The translations under genes were made by a program, and so were the position numbers. Positions 50,589-58,893 of a stretch of 60,584 nucleotides of DNA are shown here, piece after piece (the stretch's first letter is position 1; each line of letters opens with the position of its first letter). The notes under the pieces were generated by a model, which worked only from the letters and a program-made list of their open reading frames with translations, did not search any database and had not been told where the DNA came from. Source of the stretch: Clostridia bacterium (GTDB lineage Bacteria; Bacillota; Peptococcia; Peptococcales; BICA1-8); contig JASKKI010000006.1 in NCBI GenBank assembly GCA_030154225.1, forward strand, positions 1 through 60,584, in the 5' to 3' direction.

Positions 50589-50789
50589 TTATTTTTTTTC
50601 CATATTAGGTTGACTTTGAACTTTTATCGGTTGACTTAAAATATCTTCTTCTTTAACCGAACCATCGGTTTTAACTGTATCCTGTCCTAAAATCTTGGGA
50701 ATTAAGCTAATTAATAAGGTAGAGATAATTAATAAGGAAATAAGATAGACCAGCTTTTTCTTCCATTTAGTTATAGCAATTAAATACAT
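50589..50789 (-). CDS. Short membrane protein in the yqzK position
   Basis: 66 aa, unrecognised by sequence. A basic N-terminus ('AITKWKKK') is followed by one transmembrane helix (about 13-33) and a polar extracytoplasmic tail with 'EEDILSQPIKVQSQ'. ATG 50789 follows GGGGAGGG. In B. subtilis a small membrane protein YqzK (DUF4227) is in the same place before xerD; similarity here is only in size, topology and position. Confidence 0.6.
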   Translation of the reverse strand: MYLIAITKWKKKLVYLISLLIISTLLISLIPKILGQDTVKTDGSVKEEDILSQPIKVQSQPNMEKK

Positions 50790-50933
50790 AATTACCCTCC
50801 CCTTTCTTTTTTATTAATTCTTATGTCTTAATTCCCTTGTCCTAGACTAATTAAATAAAAAAATAATCAATGTTATACAAGTTTACATTTAGGGAAAATA
50901 TAAAGATATATATTTTTGAGGAGGTTTTGTTTT

Positions 50934-51239
50934 ATGAGTAACAAACAATTAACCAATAGGGAATGGAAACAGGAAACATATGAGAATGAAAAAGGAACTT
51001 TTACAATTTTTTTTGATTTATGTAAAGGATGCGGACTTTGTATTGAAAAATGCCCCACTCAAGTTATATCCTGGTCGGAAAACTTAGGTTTTATGGGTAC
51101 TCCTGCTGTTAAACCCAGGATGGAAGGCTGTATTGTCTGTGGCATGTGTGAGTTGGTTTGCCCTGAACCAGCCATAAGCATTATTCGTAAACGTAAAAAA
51201 CCAACCCCAATCCAGGATAATACTCCCGATGATAGATAA
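50934..51239 (+). CDS. Two-cluster 4Fe-4S ferredoxin, 2-oxoacid oxidoreductase delta-subunit type
   Basis: 101 aa from ATG 50934 with GAGGAGG. Two 4Fe-4S motifs, 'CKGCGLCIEKCP' (about 34-45) and 'CIVCGMCELVCPEPA' (about 69-83), with the flanking 'TQVISWSENLGFMGTPAV' typical of KorD/VorC-type delta subunits of 2-oxoacid:ferredoxin oxidoreductases. The catalytic alpha, beta and gamma subunits are not next to it; the following genes are DUF4911 and a symporter. It may serve a complex encoded elsewhere or act as a free ferredoxin. Confidence 0.85.
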   Translation: MSNKQLTNREWKQETYENEKGTFTIFFDLCKGCGLCIEKCPTQVISWSENLGFMGTPAVKPRMEGCIVCGMCELVCPEPAISIIRKRKKPTPIQDNTPDDR

Positions 51240-51333
51240 AAAAGAAAAAGCCATAACACAGAAAAGTTACCGTTTCTTTGTAATTTTCTCAAAAATAAAG
51301 TAAAATGAAAAAAAAAGTAAAAGAGGATATATA

Positions 51334-51588
51334 ATGTCAAGAAAATATAAGGGAAAAAATAGACTGGACGAAATTCTTTTACCTTCTCAAACATCTATCC
51401 TGATAAAAGTAGATGTAAAAGAAATTAATTATATACAAAAAATTATGGAATGCTATGAAAACCTGGCCATAGTAGTACCTTTAGATCCCAAAAAAGGCCG
51501 ACTTCTTATCCATACCACCAATAACTTAATAGAAGATGTTGTAGATATTCTAAAATCATTACCTGTGAAAATTGAAATAAAAAGGTGA
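51334..51588 (+). CDS. DUF4911 domain protein
   Basis: 84 aa small soluble protein. 'SILIKVDVKEINYIQKIMECYENLAIV' (broken) and 'KGRLLIHTTNNLIEDVVDILKSL' match the short DUF4911 family of Clostridia, which has no assigned role. Preceded by AAAGAGGAT nine bases before ATG 51334 and ended by a strong bidirectional terminator. Plus-strand partner of the ferredoxin gene, 94 bp apart. Confidence 0.7.
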   Translation: MSRKYKGKNRLDEILLPSQTSILIKVDVKEINYIQKIMECYENLAIVVPLDPKKGRLLIHTTNNLIEDVVDILKSLPVKIEIKR

Positions 51589-51615
51589 TAAAAACAATGG
51601 TTTTTATCACCTTTT
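51580..51615. terminator. Bidirectional terminator between DUF4911 and AGCS genes
   Basis: A 16-bp stem AAAAGGTGATAAAAAC/GTTTTTATCACCTTTT with a 4-nt loop; T runs follow on both strands. It includes the stop codon of the plus-strand gene. Confidence 0.9.
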
Positions 51616-51652
51616 TATTACTAAATAATAACAAGGATTTATTAGCTTTTAC

Positions 51653-53032
51653 TTAGACAGAACTTGACTTAGCTCTTTGCACATCCTCTTTAGCTTTTAC
51701 ATTTTCCAAGAAATCTTTAGTTTCACTAACAACTACTCCACTTAATAACAATAATCCTATTAGGTTGGGTATAGCCATTAAACCGTTTAAAGTATCTGCA
51801 ATATCCCAAACCAGTGAAAGTTTAGCAACGGCACCTAAACCAACAAAAATGACCCATAAATATCGGTAAGGTTTAACGGCAGATACGCCAAATAAATATT
51901 CGGCACACTTTTCACCATAATAAGCCCAACCAAGAATTGTGGAATATGCAAATAGAATTATACCAATAGCTACAATTAGACCGCCGGGACCAGGTAAACC
52001 TTTATTAAAGGCCATAGTAGTTAAAGCTGCCCCTGTTTCTCCAGTTTCCCATACACCGGTAATTGCTAAAACCAAACCTGTAATTGAACATACGATTATA
52101 GTATCAAGAAAAGTACCTGTCATAGAAACAAAAGCTTGACGAGCTGGATGGTCTGTTTTGGCAGCAGCTGCAGCTATAGGAGCACTACCTAAACCTGCTT
52201 CATTAGAGAAAACACCCCTTGCTACACCAAAACGAATGGCTTTGGCAACAGTTGCTCCTGCGAAACCACCAGCAATTGGTTGAGCACCACTAAAGGCAGC
52301 TTTAAAAATTAAAACAATAGCAGCTGGTAATTGGCTAATATTTAATAAAATAATTAATAATCCACCCAATACATAAAAGACAGCCATTATTGGAACTAAA
52401 GTACTGGTTACTTTAGCAATACTCTTAATACCACCAAGAACAACAAGAGCTGTTAAAATGGCTAATACAACACCAGAAATCCAATGGCTTAAGCCAAAAG
52501 TAGAATTTAAGGCATCAGCCACAGAGTTAGATTGAACCATATTACCAATACCAAAACCGGCAGCTGCACCAAAGAAAGCAAAAAGTACACCTAGCCATTT
52601 CATATTTAGACCTTTTTCTATGAAATACATGGGACCGCCGGCCATTTCTCCATTTTCGTCTTTAACACGGTATTTTACAGCAAGGATGGCTTCTGCATAT
52701 TTAGTAGCCATACCAACCAGCGCTGTTAACCACATCCAAACTACTGCACCAGGACCACCTAAGGCTACCGCAGTTGCTACCCCAGCAATGTTACCTGTAC
52801 CAATTGTAGCCGCTAGAGCAGTCATTAACGCTTGGAAATGGGTAATATCCCCTTCTGAAGTATCATCTTGATGTTTAGAAAAAGAAAGTTTTAAAGCATA
52901 TGGAAGAAATTTAAAAGTAATAAATCCTAATCTAAAAGTTAAAAATAAACCAGTACCCACTAATAAGGCCAACATATAAGGTCCCCAGACAAAGCTGTTA
53001 ACTTTGCCCATTAAATTTACAAACGTATCCAA
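51653..53032 (-). CDS. Sodium:alanine/glycine symporter (AGCS family)
   Basis: 459 aa with about ten or eleven transmembrane helices. The family signature '[27 protein letters not shown]' (about 75-101, two blocks) and '[11 protein letters not shown]', '[22 protein letters not shown]' (in part) identify it. It imports small neutral amino acids with Na+. Substrate (alanine, glycine) is a family inference. A promoter and 245 bp of AT-rich DNA separate it from spoIIM. Confidence 0.94.
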   Translation of the reverse strand: MDTFVNLMGKVNSFVWGPYMLALLVGTGLFLTFRLGFITFKFLPYALKLSFSKHQDDTSEGDITHFQALMTALAATIGTGNIAGVATAVALGGPGAVVWMWLTALVGMATKYAEAILAVKYRVKDENGEMAGGPMYFIEKGLNMKWLGVLFAFFGAAAGFGIGNMVQSNSVADALNSTFGLSHWISGVVLAILTALVVLGGIKSIAKVTSTLVPIMAVFYVLGGLLIILLNISQLPAAIVLIFKAAFSGAQPIAGGFAGATVAKAIRFGVARGVFSNEAGLGSAPIAAAAAKTDHPARQAFVSMTGTFLDTIIVCSITGLVLAITGVWETGETGAALTTMAFNKGLPGPGGLIVAIGIILFAYSTILGWAYYGEKCAEYLFGVSAVKPYRYLWVIFVGLGAVAKLSLVWDIADTLNGLMAIPNLIGLLLLSGVVVSETKDFLENVKAKEDVQRAKSSSV

Positions 53033-53130
53033 GAATCATTACCTCCTCTTTAATTATAAAAAATAAAAAATACTATTTAAAAATTACACCTCCTTAACTT
53101 TTTTAATGATGCACAAAAAAATTTATTTGT

Positions 53131-53159
53131 ATTATACAATGTCTATTGTTAGAAGACAA
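53131..53159 (-). promoter_or_regulatory. Likely promoter of the AGCS gene
   Basis: TTGTCT at 53154-53159, 17-bp spacer, TATAAT at 53131-53136 on the minus strand, about 100 bp before the start codon. Confidence 0.5.
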
Positions 53160-53277
53160 TAGTTTTCTCTATGTGTACAGAATAATTACATAAATATAAC
53201 TTATTATAATTATAGTTTGAATATTTCTAAAAGTAAATAATATTTTGAAAACTAATTTTGATATATCATGCAATTTA

Positions 53278-53895
53278 CTAAAATTTAAATACTTTAGTGG
53301 CAAGAGGCGTTAGATATCCTTCAATAAACCCGGCCAGTATCATTATAACTGCTAAGATTAGCAATACCAAAGTATATTTAAAAAAATACTTTGGTATTGC
53401 TCTATTTTCTGTTCTTCTCCCATTTAAAAGGTATAAGCTAAATGCTGTTGCTGAAGCACTTGCAATTATTAATGATGGTAACTGCAACAAATTTTGTGGA
53501 AAAATAGTTAATAAAATTATCCCCAATCCCTGCCAAGTATTATTTTCTAAAAAAAATCCTACAGTAAAACCGAGTACAAAACCTCTAGTGAATATGATTA
53601 CTATTATTAGAGGCAATCCGATAACTGTTAGTCCCAAAAACCATATCTTAAATATGGTTATTAGATTTCGCCAAATGGCGTGCTTAGCAGTACTCTGATA
53701 ATCAATTTCATTTCCCATAGCTTTAAAACCTGTATCTATGTACTGGTTAAGATTTTCCAATTGTACTGGTGTTAAAGCTTTGACACCTAAAACCCCAAAT
53801 ACAATTCCCATAATTAAAAAAAGTATAAGAAAAAGACAGACAAAATAATTATTAATAATATAGCCTTTTATACCAAGCTTGACCAATCTACCCAC
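53278..53895 (-). CDS. spoIIM: Stage II sporulation protein M
   Basis: 205 aa membrane protein of the engulfment complex SpoIIDMP; it localises SpoIIP and SpoIID at the septum. Five hydrophobic segments fit SpoIIM ('NNYFVCLFLILFLIMGIVFGVLG', '...GLGIILLTIFPQNLLQLPSLIIASASA', each with breaks). The order spoIIM ... xerD-deoB-pnp ... dacF-spoIIA is that of B. subtilis. GTG start at 53895, uncertain by a few codons. Its 3' part contains a perfect 16-bp inverted repeat (53360-53401). Confidence 0.9.
   Translation of the reverse strand: MGRLVKLGIKGYIINNYFVCLFLILFLIMGIVFGVLGVKALTPVQLENLNQYIDTGFKAMGNEIDYQSTAKHAIWRNLITIFKIWFLGLTVIGLPLIIVIIFTRGFVLGFTVGFFLENNTWQGLGIILLTIFPQNLLQLPSLIIASASATAFSLYLLNGRRTENRAIPKYFFKYTLVLLILAVIMILAGFIEGYLTPLATKVFKF
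53360..53401. repeat. Perfect 16-bp inverted repeat within spoIIM
   Basis: AGCAATACCAAAGTAT (53360-53375) and its exact complement ATACTTTGGTATTGCT (53386-53401) flank a 10-nt A-rich loop. The repeat is inside the coding sequence for the C-terminal membrane segment, which constrains it, so its perfection is notable. Confidence 0.9.
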
Positions 53896-53929
53896 ACCAT
53901 TTCTCTCCCTTGGAAAAGTCTACACAACA

Positions 53930-53958
53930 TATTTATGCAGGTTGGGTATAATTATGCC
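53930..53958 (-). promoter_or_regulatory. Possible sigma-E promoter of spoIIM
   Basis: GGCATAAT (53951-53958) and CATAAATA (53930-53937) with a 13-bp spacer, resembling sigma-E -35 and -10 elements, 35 bp before the start codon. spoIIM is sigma-E dependent in B. subtilis. Confidence 0.45.
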
Positions 53959-53964
53959 AAAAAA

Positions 53965-54642
53965 TTAAATGTTTAAATATCCCATTTCAATAATAGTTTG
54001 GGTAATATAATTGGCACCTAAAATATCTTCTAAAGAATTACTACTGGCTGCAACCACGGCAATGTTCTTACCATTTGCTAAATCAACTACTCTTTGCGCA
54101 GCTAGATGAGCTGATTCTTTTCCTTTTGTAGTTAATGTCCTGGCAATTGTACCTACAGTTACTTCCTGGTGGATTTGCCAGGCGGCATCAAAAGCTACAC
54201 CACCTGTATCACTAACACATATAACTATTTTTTTATCGAAGTCCGTTACTTTTCCAACCTCTGCACCCAGGTTAGGTATTATATCCTCTATTTTTCCACC
54301 GGCGTCTTTAATACCTTCAATTACTTTGCTACAATTATTTATCCTCTCTTTTTTCTTTCCCCAACGAGGTTCAGATAGTATTACAATACTGGTATTTAAT
54401 TCTTTGGATTTTGTCCCTCCCCAAAATCCAATTTTATAAGGATTTACTTTTACTGGTGCTTTTGTTACATCTGGACTAGCGCCCAGAACTAAAGCTGCCC
54501 CTTTTTGTAAAGCTGCCTCTAAAGAAGTAGACATATCAATAATATCTACAATCAGTACCACATAACCTAAAGTTGCAGCCCGAACTGCCCCTGAAGCATT
54601 AAAAGTTGTTATTACTTCTTTACCCTTCAATAACTTTTCCAT
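53965..54642 (-). CDS. Uncharacterised protein with ComB-like N-terminus
   Basis: 225 aa from ATG 54642 (GGAGGAGG upstream). Not confidently recognised. The start 'TFNASGAVRAATLGYVVLIVDIIDMSTSLEAALQKGA' (broken) resembles the N-terminal strand-helix of 2-phosphosulfolactate phosphatase (ComB), and 'ICVSDTGGVAFDAAWQIHQEVTVGTIARTL' (broken) carries an Asp-Thr-Gly-Gly turn. The ribosome-binding region overlaps the end of the endonuclease Q-like gene by 23 bp, so the two are coupled. A related role is unknown. Confidence 0.5.
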   Translation of the reverse strand: MEKLLKGKEVITTFNASGAVRAATLGYVVLIVDIIDMSTSLEAALQKGAALVLGASPDVTKAPVKVNPYKIGFWGGTKSKELNTSIVILSEPRWGKKKERINNCSKVIEGIKDAGGKIEDIIPNLGAEVGKVTDFDKKIVICVSDTGGVAFDAAWQIHQEVTVGTIARTLTTKGKESAHLAAQRVVDLANGKNIAVVAASSNSLEDILGANYITQTIIEMGYLNI

Positions 54643-55795
54643 AAATACCTCCTCCTCCGGGAGCAATAGACAATTTACCTTTTCGAGACAATTCTATTAA
54701 ATTGGCAGTTTTGGAACCAACTACTTGAGCTAAGTCGTAGCGGGGAATATTGTGTAATACGTTCATTTCCGAACCGAAATTTTCTATTAACTTATCAATA
54801 GTTTTTTTCCCTACTTTAGGCAAAAAGTTAAGAGGAACTTGGTAGATATAAGGGGGTCTGTGCTCTGGACTTATGGATTTTAAATTACCTATTTCTAAAA
54901 CCCTGTCTAGAACGCCTTTAGTAATTTTAAACTCAGAACACCAGGGACAGCCCTTAAGCGGTCCCTCTAGTTCAATAGGTTTTTGGCAATTTTCACAAAA
55001 ATTGCGATGATATTTTCCTAATTTAGGATTTAAGCCATAATTGGCAATAATTTTTCCTTTTTCTCTATACAAAGCCTGAACTAATCCCCGAAAACTTGCT
55101 TCTGTCATTTCTATTAAATTATATTCGCGACCTATTTTTTCTAAAGAATGGGCGTCAGAGTTAGTAAGATAAGTTAACCCATGTAAATGGTAAATTCTAT
55201 CGGCCATATCCGTATCCGAACTTAAGCCTAATTCCAATATTTTTATTTCAGAGGTTGATTCTAAAAATACATCCTGAAGAGAATTACCACAACTTCCAAA
55301 TAAACTTCGGTGTGGTGTAAAAGCATGGGCAGGAAAAAAAATTCCCCCTAGATCTTTAGTTGCTTCCAGTAATTTGCGGGCAGGAAGATACGATTGTTGA
55401 GTACTTAAATTAATGTTTTTAATATGTTCGGTAAGAAATTTACTGTACTCTGACAATTGAGAAAATGTAGGGAAAAAGCTTACATAATGCCCCCGACCGC
55501 CATTATCTTCATTACTTTCCACTTCCACACCGGGAATTATTGTTATTTTATTCTGGTAACAAAAGCCACCACCATTTAATTCAAACAAATGACCTTTATC
55601 CATTAAATATTTAATATCCTCTTGTACTCCAGGGCTGGCACAATCTACAATTCCAATAACATTAAGACCTTTTCTTTTAACACACTCTTCAATAATATTA
55701 AAGAAAGTAAGTTTGCGGGATGCAGTAATTTTTACAGGCTGGTTTTTTTGTGTTGCTCCGATATGAATATGCAAGTCAACAAAATATTGTGGCAA
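54620..55795 (-). CDS. Endonuclease Q family protein (PHP nuclease)
   Basis: 391 aa. N-terminal PHP domain with metal ligands in 'FVDLHIHIG' (about 5-13), 'IIPGVEVES' and 'FFPAHAFTPH' (about 155), a Cys4 zinc ribbon 'CENCQKPIEL...CPWC' (about 271-293) and a C-terminal helix-hairpin-helix region ('LPKVGKKTIDKLIENFG'). This is the EndoQ architecture (DNA endonuclease at deaminated bases in archaea and some Firmicutes). The TTG start at 55795 follows GGGAGG. Precedes the 225-aa gene and follows the Nudix gene by two bases. Confidence 0.88.
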   Translation of the reverse strand: MPQYFVDLHIHIGATQKNQPVKITASRKLTFFNIIEECVKRKGLNVIGIVDCASPGVQEDIKYLMDKGHLFELNGGGFCYQNKITIIPGVEVESNEDNGGRGHYVSFFPTFSQLSEYSKFLTEHIKNINLSTQQSYLPARKLLEATKDLGGIFFPAHAFTPHRSLFGSCGNSLQDVFLESTSEIKILELGLSSDTDMADRIYHLHGLTYLTNSDAHSLEKIGREYNLIEMTEASFRGLVQALYREKGKIIANYGLNPKLGKYHRNFCENCQKPIELEGPLKGCPWCSEFKITKGVLDRVLEIGNLKSISPEHRPPYIYQVPLNFLPKVGKKTIDKLIENFGSEMNVLHNIPRYDLAQVVGSKTANLIELSRKGKLSIAPGGGGIYGKVIEG

Positions 55796-55797
55796 AT

Positions 55798-56334
55798 TTA
55801 TTCCTCCCTAGTTTTTTCTGTTAAAATTGCTGTTAATGTTTTGGCATCTCTTATTTTGCCTTCTCGCAAAAGTTTTTCTATCTCCTCCATTGATAATAAA
55901 TAAACTTCCATATATTCATCTTCATCAAAATTAGTTGAACCTGCCGCATATATATTCTTAGCTAAAAATAAATGAATAATTTCATTAGAAAAACCAGGAG
56001 AAGCATAAAATTCTTCCAACTTTTGCCAGCAGTCTGAAATATATCCGGTCTCTTCTTTAAGTTCCCTTTGCGCACAAGCTAAAGGACTTTCTCCTCTTTC
56101 TAACTTACCGGCAGGTATTTCCCATAACTTTTCTTCTACAGCCTTGCGAAATTGCTTAATTAGAACAATTTTTTTATCACTTGTTACTGCTAAAATTGCT
56201 ACTGCCCCGGGGTGCTCAACAATTTCCCTTTTCGTAGATTTTCCATTGGGTAAACTAACATTTAATTCCTTAACCTTAATAATACGTCCAGTATATATTG
56301 TATTTTCTTTTTCAGTTTTTTCATAATAATTCAC
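55798..56334 (-). CDS. nudF: ADP-ribose pyrophosphatase (Nudix)
   Basis: 178 aa. The Nudix box is intact: 'GKLERGESPLACAQRELKEETGY' (about 77-99; GX5EX7REUXEEXGU pattern, quoted in part), within the ADPRase-type context 'VREIVEHPGAVAILAV'-like start and 'FYASPGFSNEIIHLFLA'. It hydrolyses ADP-ribose and related sugars. GTG start at 56334 with GGAGG ten bases upstream. Common neighbour of spoIIM/xerD in Firmicutes. Confidence 0.92.
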   Translation of the reverse strand: MNYYEKTEKENTIYTGRIIKVKELNVSLPNGKSTKREIVEHPGAVAILAVTSDKKIVLIKQFRKAVEEKLWEIPAGKLERGESPLACAQRELKEETGYISDCWQKLEEFYASPGFSNEIIHLFLAKNIYAAGSTNFDEDEYMEVYLLSMEEIEKLLREGKIRDAKTLTAILTEKTREE

Positions 56335-56356
56335 CGATTAAAAACCTCCTACATAT

Positions 56357-56379
56357 AAAAATCGCCTATGGCGATTTTT
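56357..56379 (-). terminator. Hairpin terminator upstream of the Nudix gene
   Basis: Stem AAAATCGCC/GGCGATTTT with a 3-nt loop and T tracts on both strands. On the minus strand it would end the DUF3866 transcript before nudF; on the plus strand there is no gene behind it. Confidence 0.7.
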
Positions 56380-56469
56380 ATTAAATAGTAACTAAATAAA
56401 ATAACTTGGTAATAATATAATGGCTAAAAGTCATATATTAGCATATATCTATTTTTTAGGAGACTTGGC

Positions 56470-56598
56470 ATGAGAAAATATATTACCAGTAATTCTATTT
56501 ATTTTGTTGGGCCTTTAAAGGAAGTAATGAAAGAATTAAGAAAACTGGCCCAGGATAATATAACTATCAATGATGTAATAAAAAAATATTTAAACTAA
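56470..56598 (+). CDS. 42-residue small protein
   Basis: ORF with TAGGAGA eight bases before ATG 56470. The peptide (start MRKYITSNSIYFVG, end DVIKKYLN) is charged and helical in its second half, with no membrane segment. Not recognised. It is convergent with the DUF3866 gene and their coding ends overlap by nine bases. The clean Shine-Dalgarno and the lysine/leucine/isoleucine-balanced composition support a real gene. Confidence 0.55.
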   Translation: MRKYITSNSIYFVGPLKEVMKELRKLAQDNITINDVIKKYLN

Positions 56599-57663
56599 TT
56601 TGGCTGTATAACTACCCGCAGCACAGCAAGCTAAAAAAAATTCTGTATCCTGTTGAACTCCCCTACCCATGGTCGATAACTCAAATTTATGATTTTGCAG
56701 ATAAGTTAAGCCAGCATAACCATTTTCAAAAACTATGTTATGTAAATTACCTATTTTACTATTAGAAATCTGATCCGATAGAATATTTTTTTTATTACTA
56801 TCATCCAATTGGGGAAAAACTACAGTAGACTTGGCCAGAGCAATCTTTTTTAAAACTGTTATAACATGATGACTTATTCCATAATGGCGATGACGCTGGT
56901 CTTGAAAACTTAGCCTAGGAATTACTATGGGCTGGCCACCCAAACTGTGGACTGTGTTGACAATTTGGCCTACTTCTAAAGCAGTGGTACCTAATTCAGT
57001 ACCGGTTCCCACATTACCCGGGCCCATGGCTACAATAATAATATCCGCTTTTTGGACTGAATAAGCAGCAGCTAATCCTGAATAAATATTTATTGCTTCT
57101 AATTCTCCACCAAAAGCATGTCCCACAGTAACAGTACCGGTTAACCATCTCTCTTTTTTCAAAATATTAACTGTGTTGCTAAAATAAATGGGTAATGCCC
57201 CTCCATCAGTCATGACATAGCTTATTTTTAATTTATCATTTACTGCTCTGACCCCGGCTAAAGCAGGTAAAACCATACTATGTAAAAATCCTATTAATAC
57301 TGGAATGTTATTTAAAGAATTAAACTTTTTAATATCTTCATAATAAGGACTATCAGGTTCTTCTACAGCTAAAACTTTAATTTGCTGGGGTGTGTAACGC
57401 ATTTTTATGATATGACCTCTACTATTACACTCTGTTTTTTTTCGCCTTAAATTAGCAATAATAAAATGATAACCACCAGTCCCCAATCCCAGATTAACTG
57501 CAGTAGTATTAAGCTGGACAATATCATCAATGTCTACTCTTCCAGTTAAACTAAAATAATTGATGGCTCTGGCATTAATTCCGTCAATTTCAACATTTAC
57601 TATTTGCATATTGATATTTTCTTCAATTATTTCTAAAACTTTTCCTGTTCTTATTCTAATCAT
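56590..57663 (-). CDS. DUF3866 family protein
   Basis: 357 aa. The family starts with 'RTGKVLEIIEENINMQIVNVEIDG' (broken) and 'DDIVQLNTTAVNLGLGTGGYHFI' (broken), then has 'AMGPGNVGTGTELGTTALEVGQ' and 'SFQDQRHRHYGISHH'. DUF3866 is a Firmicutes family of unknown function with a glycine-rich, possibly nucleotide-like binding fold. The ATG at 57663 abuts the stop of the peptidase gene, so translation is coupled. It ends at 56590. Confidence 0.82.
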   Translation of the reverse strand: MIRIRTGKVLEIIEENINMQIVNVEIDGINARAINYFSLTGRVDIDDIVQLNTTAVNLGLGTGGYHFIIANLRRKKTECNSRGHIIKMRYTPQQIKVLAVEEPDSPYYEDIKKFNSLNNIPVLIGFLHSMVLPALAGVRAVNDKLKISYVMTDGGALPIYFSNTVNILKKERWLTGTVTVGHAFGGELEAINIYSGLAAAYSVQKADIIIVAMGPGNVGTGTELGTTALEVGQIVNTVHSLGGQPIVIPRLSFQDQRHRHYGISHHVITVLKKIALAKSTVVFPQLDDSNKKNILSDQISNSKIGNLHNIVFENGYAGLTYLQNHKFELSTMGRGVQQDTEFFLACCAAGSYTAKLV

Positions 57664-58782
57664 TTATTTATTTGAAGCCACCTTAACGATTTCTACCAAA
57701 TATTCCACGTTTTTAACCAGGTTTTCCACTGTAATAAATTCTTCAGTAGTATGAACTTTTTCCATGCCAATCCCTAAATTGGCAGTAGGTATTCCATAAC
57801 CATTTAAAATATTTGCATCACTACCACCACCAGTTTTATCTAAAGATACCGGCAGATTTAAATTCATTGCAGCTTGTTTGGCAATTTCTATTACCTTTTC
57901 ATTTTCATTAAGACTAATTTCCGGGTAATTTAATTCAAGTTTAACCTCAACCTTTCCCCCTAGTTCTTCAGCAGCCCGTAGTAAACAGTCTTGCATATGT
58001 TGACATTGTTTATCAAGCTTCTCTTTATTTAAACTTCTGGCTTCACCTTCCAGCTCAACCCTATCGGGAATAATATTTGTTGCTTTCCCCCCTTTAATAA
58101 CACCGATATTAGCTGTAGTTTCTTCATCAATTCTCCCTATTTTCATCCTGGTAATACCCCTAGCTGCAATTTGAATAGCATTAATACCCTCCTGGGGGGC
58201 CATGCCAGCATGGGCTGCTTTACCCAAGATAACAGCTTCTAACTGGTTTTGGGCGGGACCTTGAACAACAATGTGTCCAGCCGGGCCTGCACTATCCAGT
58301 ACATAAGCAATGTCAGCATCAATTAATTCGGTATCCAGATTTTTAGCTCCGTGTAGTCCACCTTCTTCTGCTACCGTAAATAGGACTTGTATTGGACCGC
58401 AACTTATTTTATTTTCTTTTATAACCCTTAGCATTTCTAAAATAGCTGATATGCCAGCCTTATCATCAGACCCCAGAACAGTTTCACCCTTTGACTTTAT
58501 TATCCCATCAGTTAAAACCGGTTCAACCCCTTTTCCCGGTTGAACTGTATCCATATGGGCGCAAAATAAGATTTTTATACCATCTTTTTTTCCAGGTAAA
58601 TCTGCTATTAAATTACCAGCATTACCGCCTATTTTACTTCCTGTATTATCCTCCACAACATTTAAACCAAGCTGCTGAAGGGTAATTTTTAAATGGTCTG
58701 CTATTTTCCTTTCATTCCTGGTTTCCGAGTCAATTTTTACTAATTCCATAAATTCTGTTATTATTCTTTCTTTATTTATCAT
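57664..58782 (-). CDS. M20 family metallopeptidase (tripeptidase-like, YqjE type)
   Basis: 372 aa di-zinc peptidase. Metal ligands in 'FCAHMDTVQPG' (His and Asp, about 74-84), 'LGSDDKAGISAILEML' (about 105), catalytic 'TVAEEGGLHGAKNL' (about 138), and C-terminal 'GGGSDANILNGYGIPTANLGIG' (broken). Likely cleaves small peptides in the cytoplasm. It heads a two-gene unit with DUF3866. ATG 58782. Confidence 0.9.
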   Translation of the reverse strand: MINKERIITEFMELVKIDSETRNERKIADHLKITLQQLGLNVVEDNTGSKIGGNAGNLIADLPGKKDGIKILFCAHMDTVQPGKGVEPVLTDGIIKSKGETVLGSDDKAGISAILEMLRVIKENKISCGPIQVLFTVAEEGGLHGAKNLDTELIDADIAYVLDSAGPAGHIVVQGPAQNQLEAVILGKAAHAGMAPQEGINAIQIAARGITRMKIGRIDEETTANIGVIKGGKATNIIPDRVELEGEARSLNKEKLDKQCQHMQDCLLRAAEELGGKVEVKLELNYPEISLNENEKVIEIAKQAAMNLNLPVSLDKTGGGSDANILNGYGIPTANLGIGMEKVHTTEEFITVENLVKNVEYLVEIVKVASNK

Positions 58783-58861
58783 ATTTAAGCCCCCTTATAC
58801 ATTTAATGCTTTTATTTATATAAGTTCGCTAATTATTAAATAATATCCTTTTAAAATCAAA

Positions 58862-58890
58862 TTAAAAACCACACCGAGAGGTGCGGTTTT
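58862..58890 (-). terminator. Terminator of the SNF transporter gene
   Basis: Stem AAAACCGCACC/GGTGTGGTTTT with one GU pair and T run on the minus strand, four bases after the stop codon. Confidence 0.85.
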
Positions 58891-58893
58891 ATT

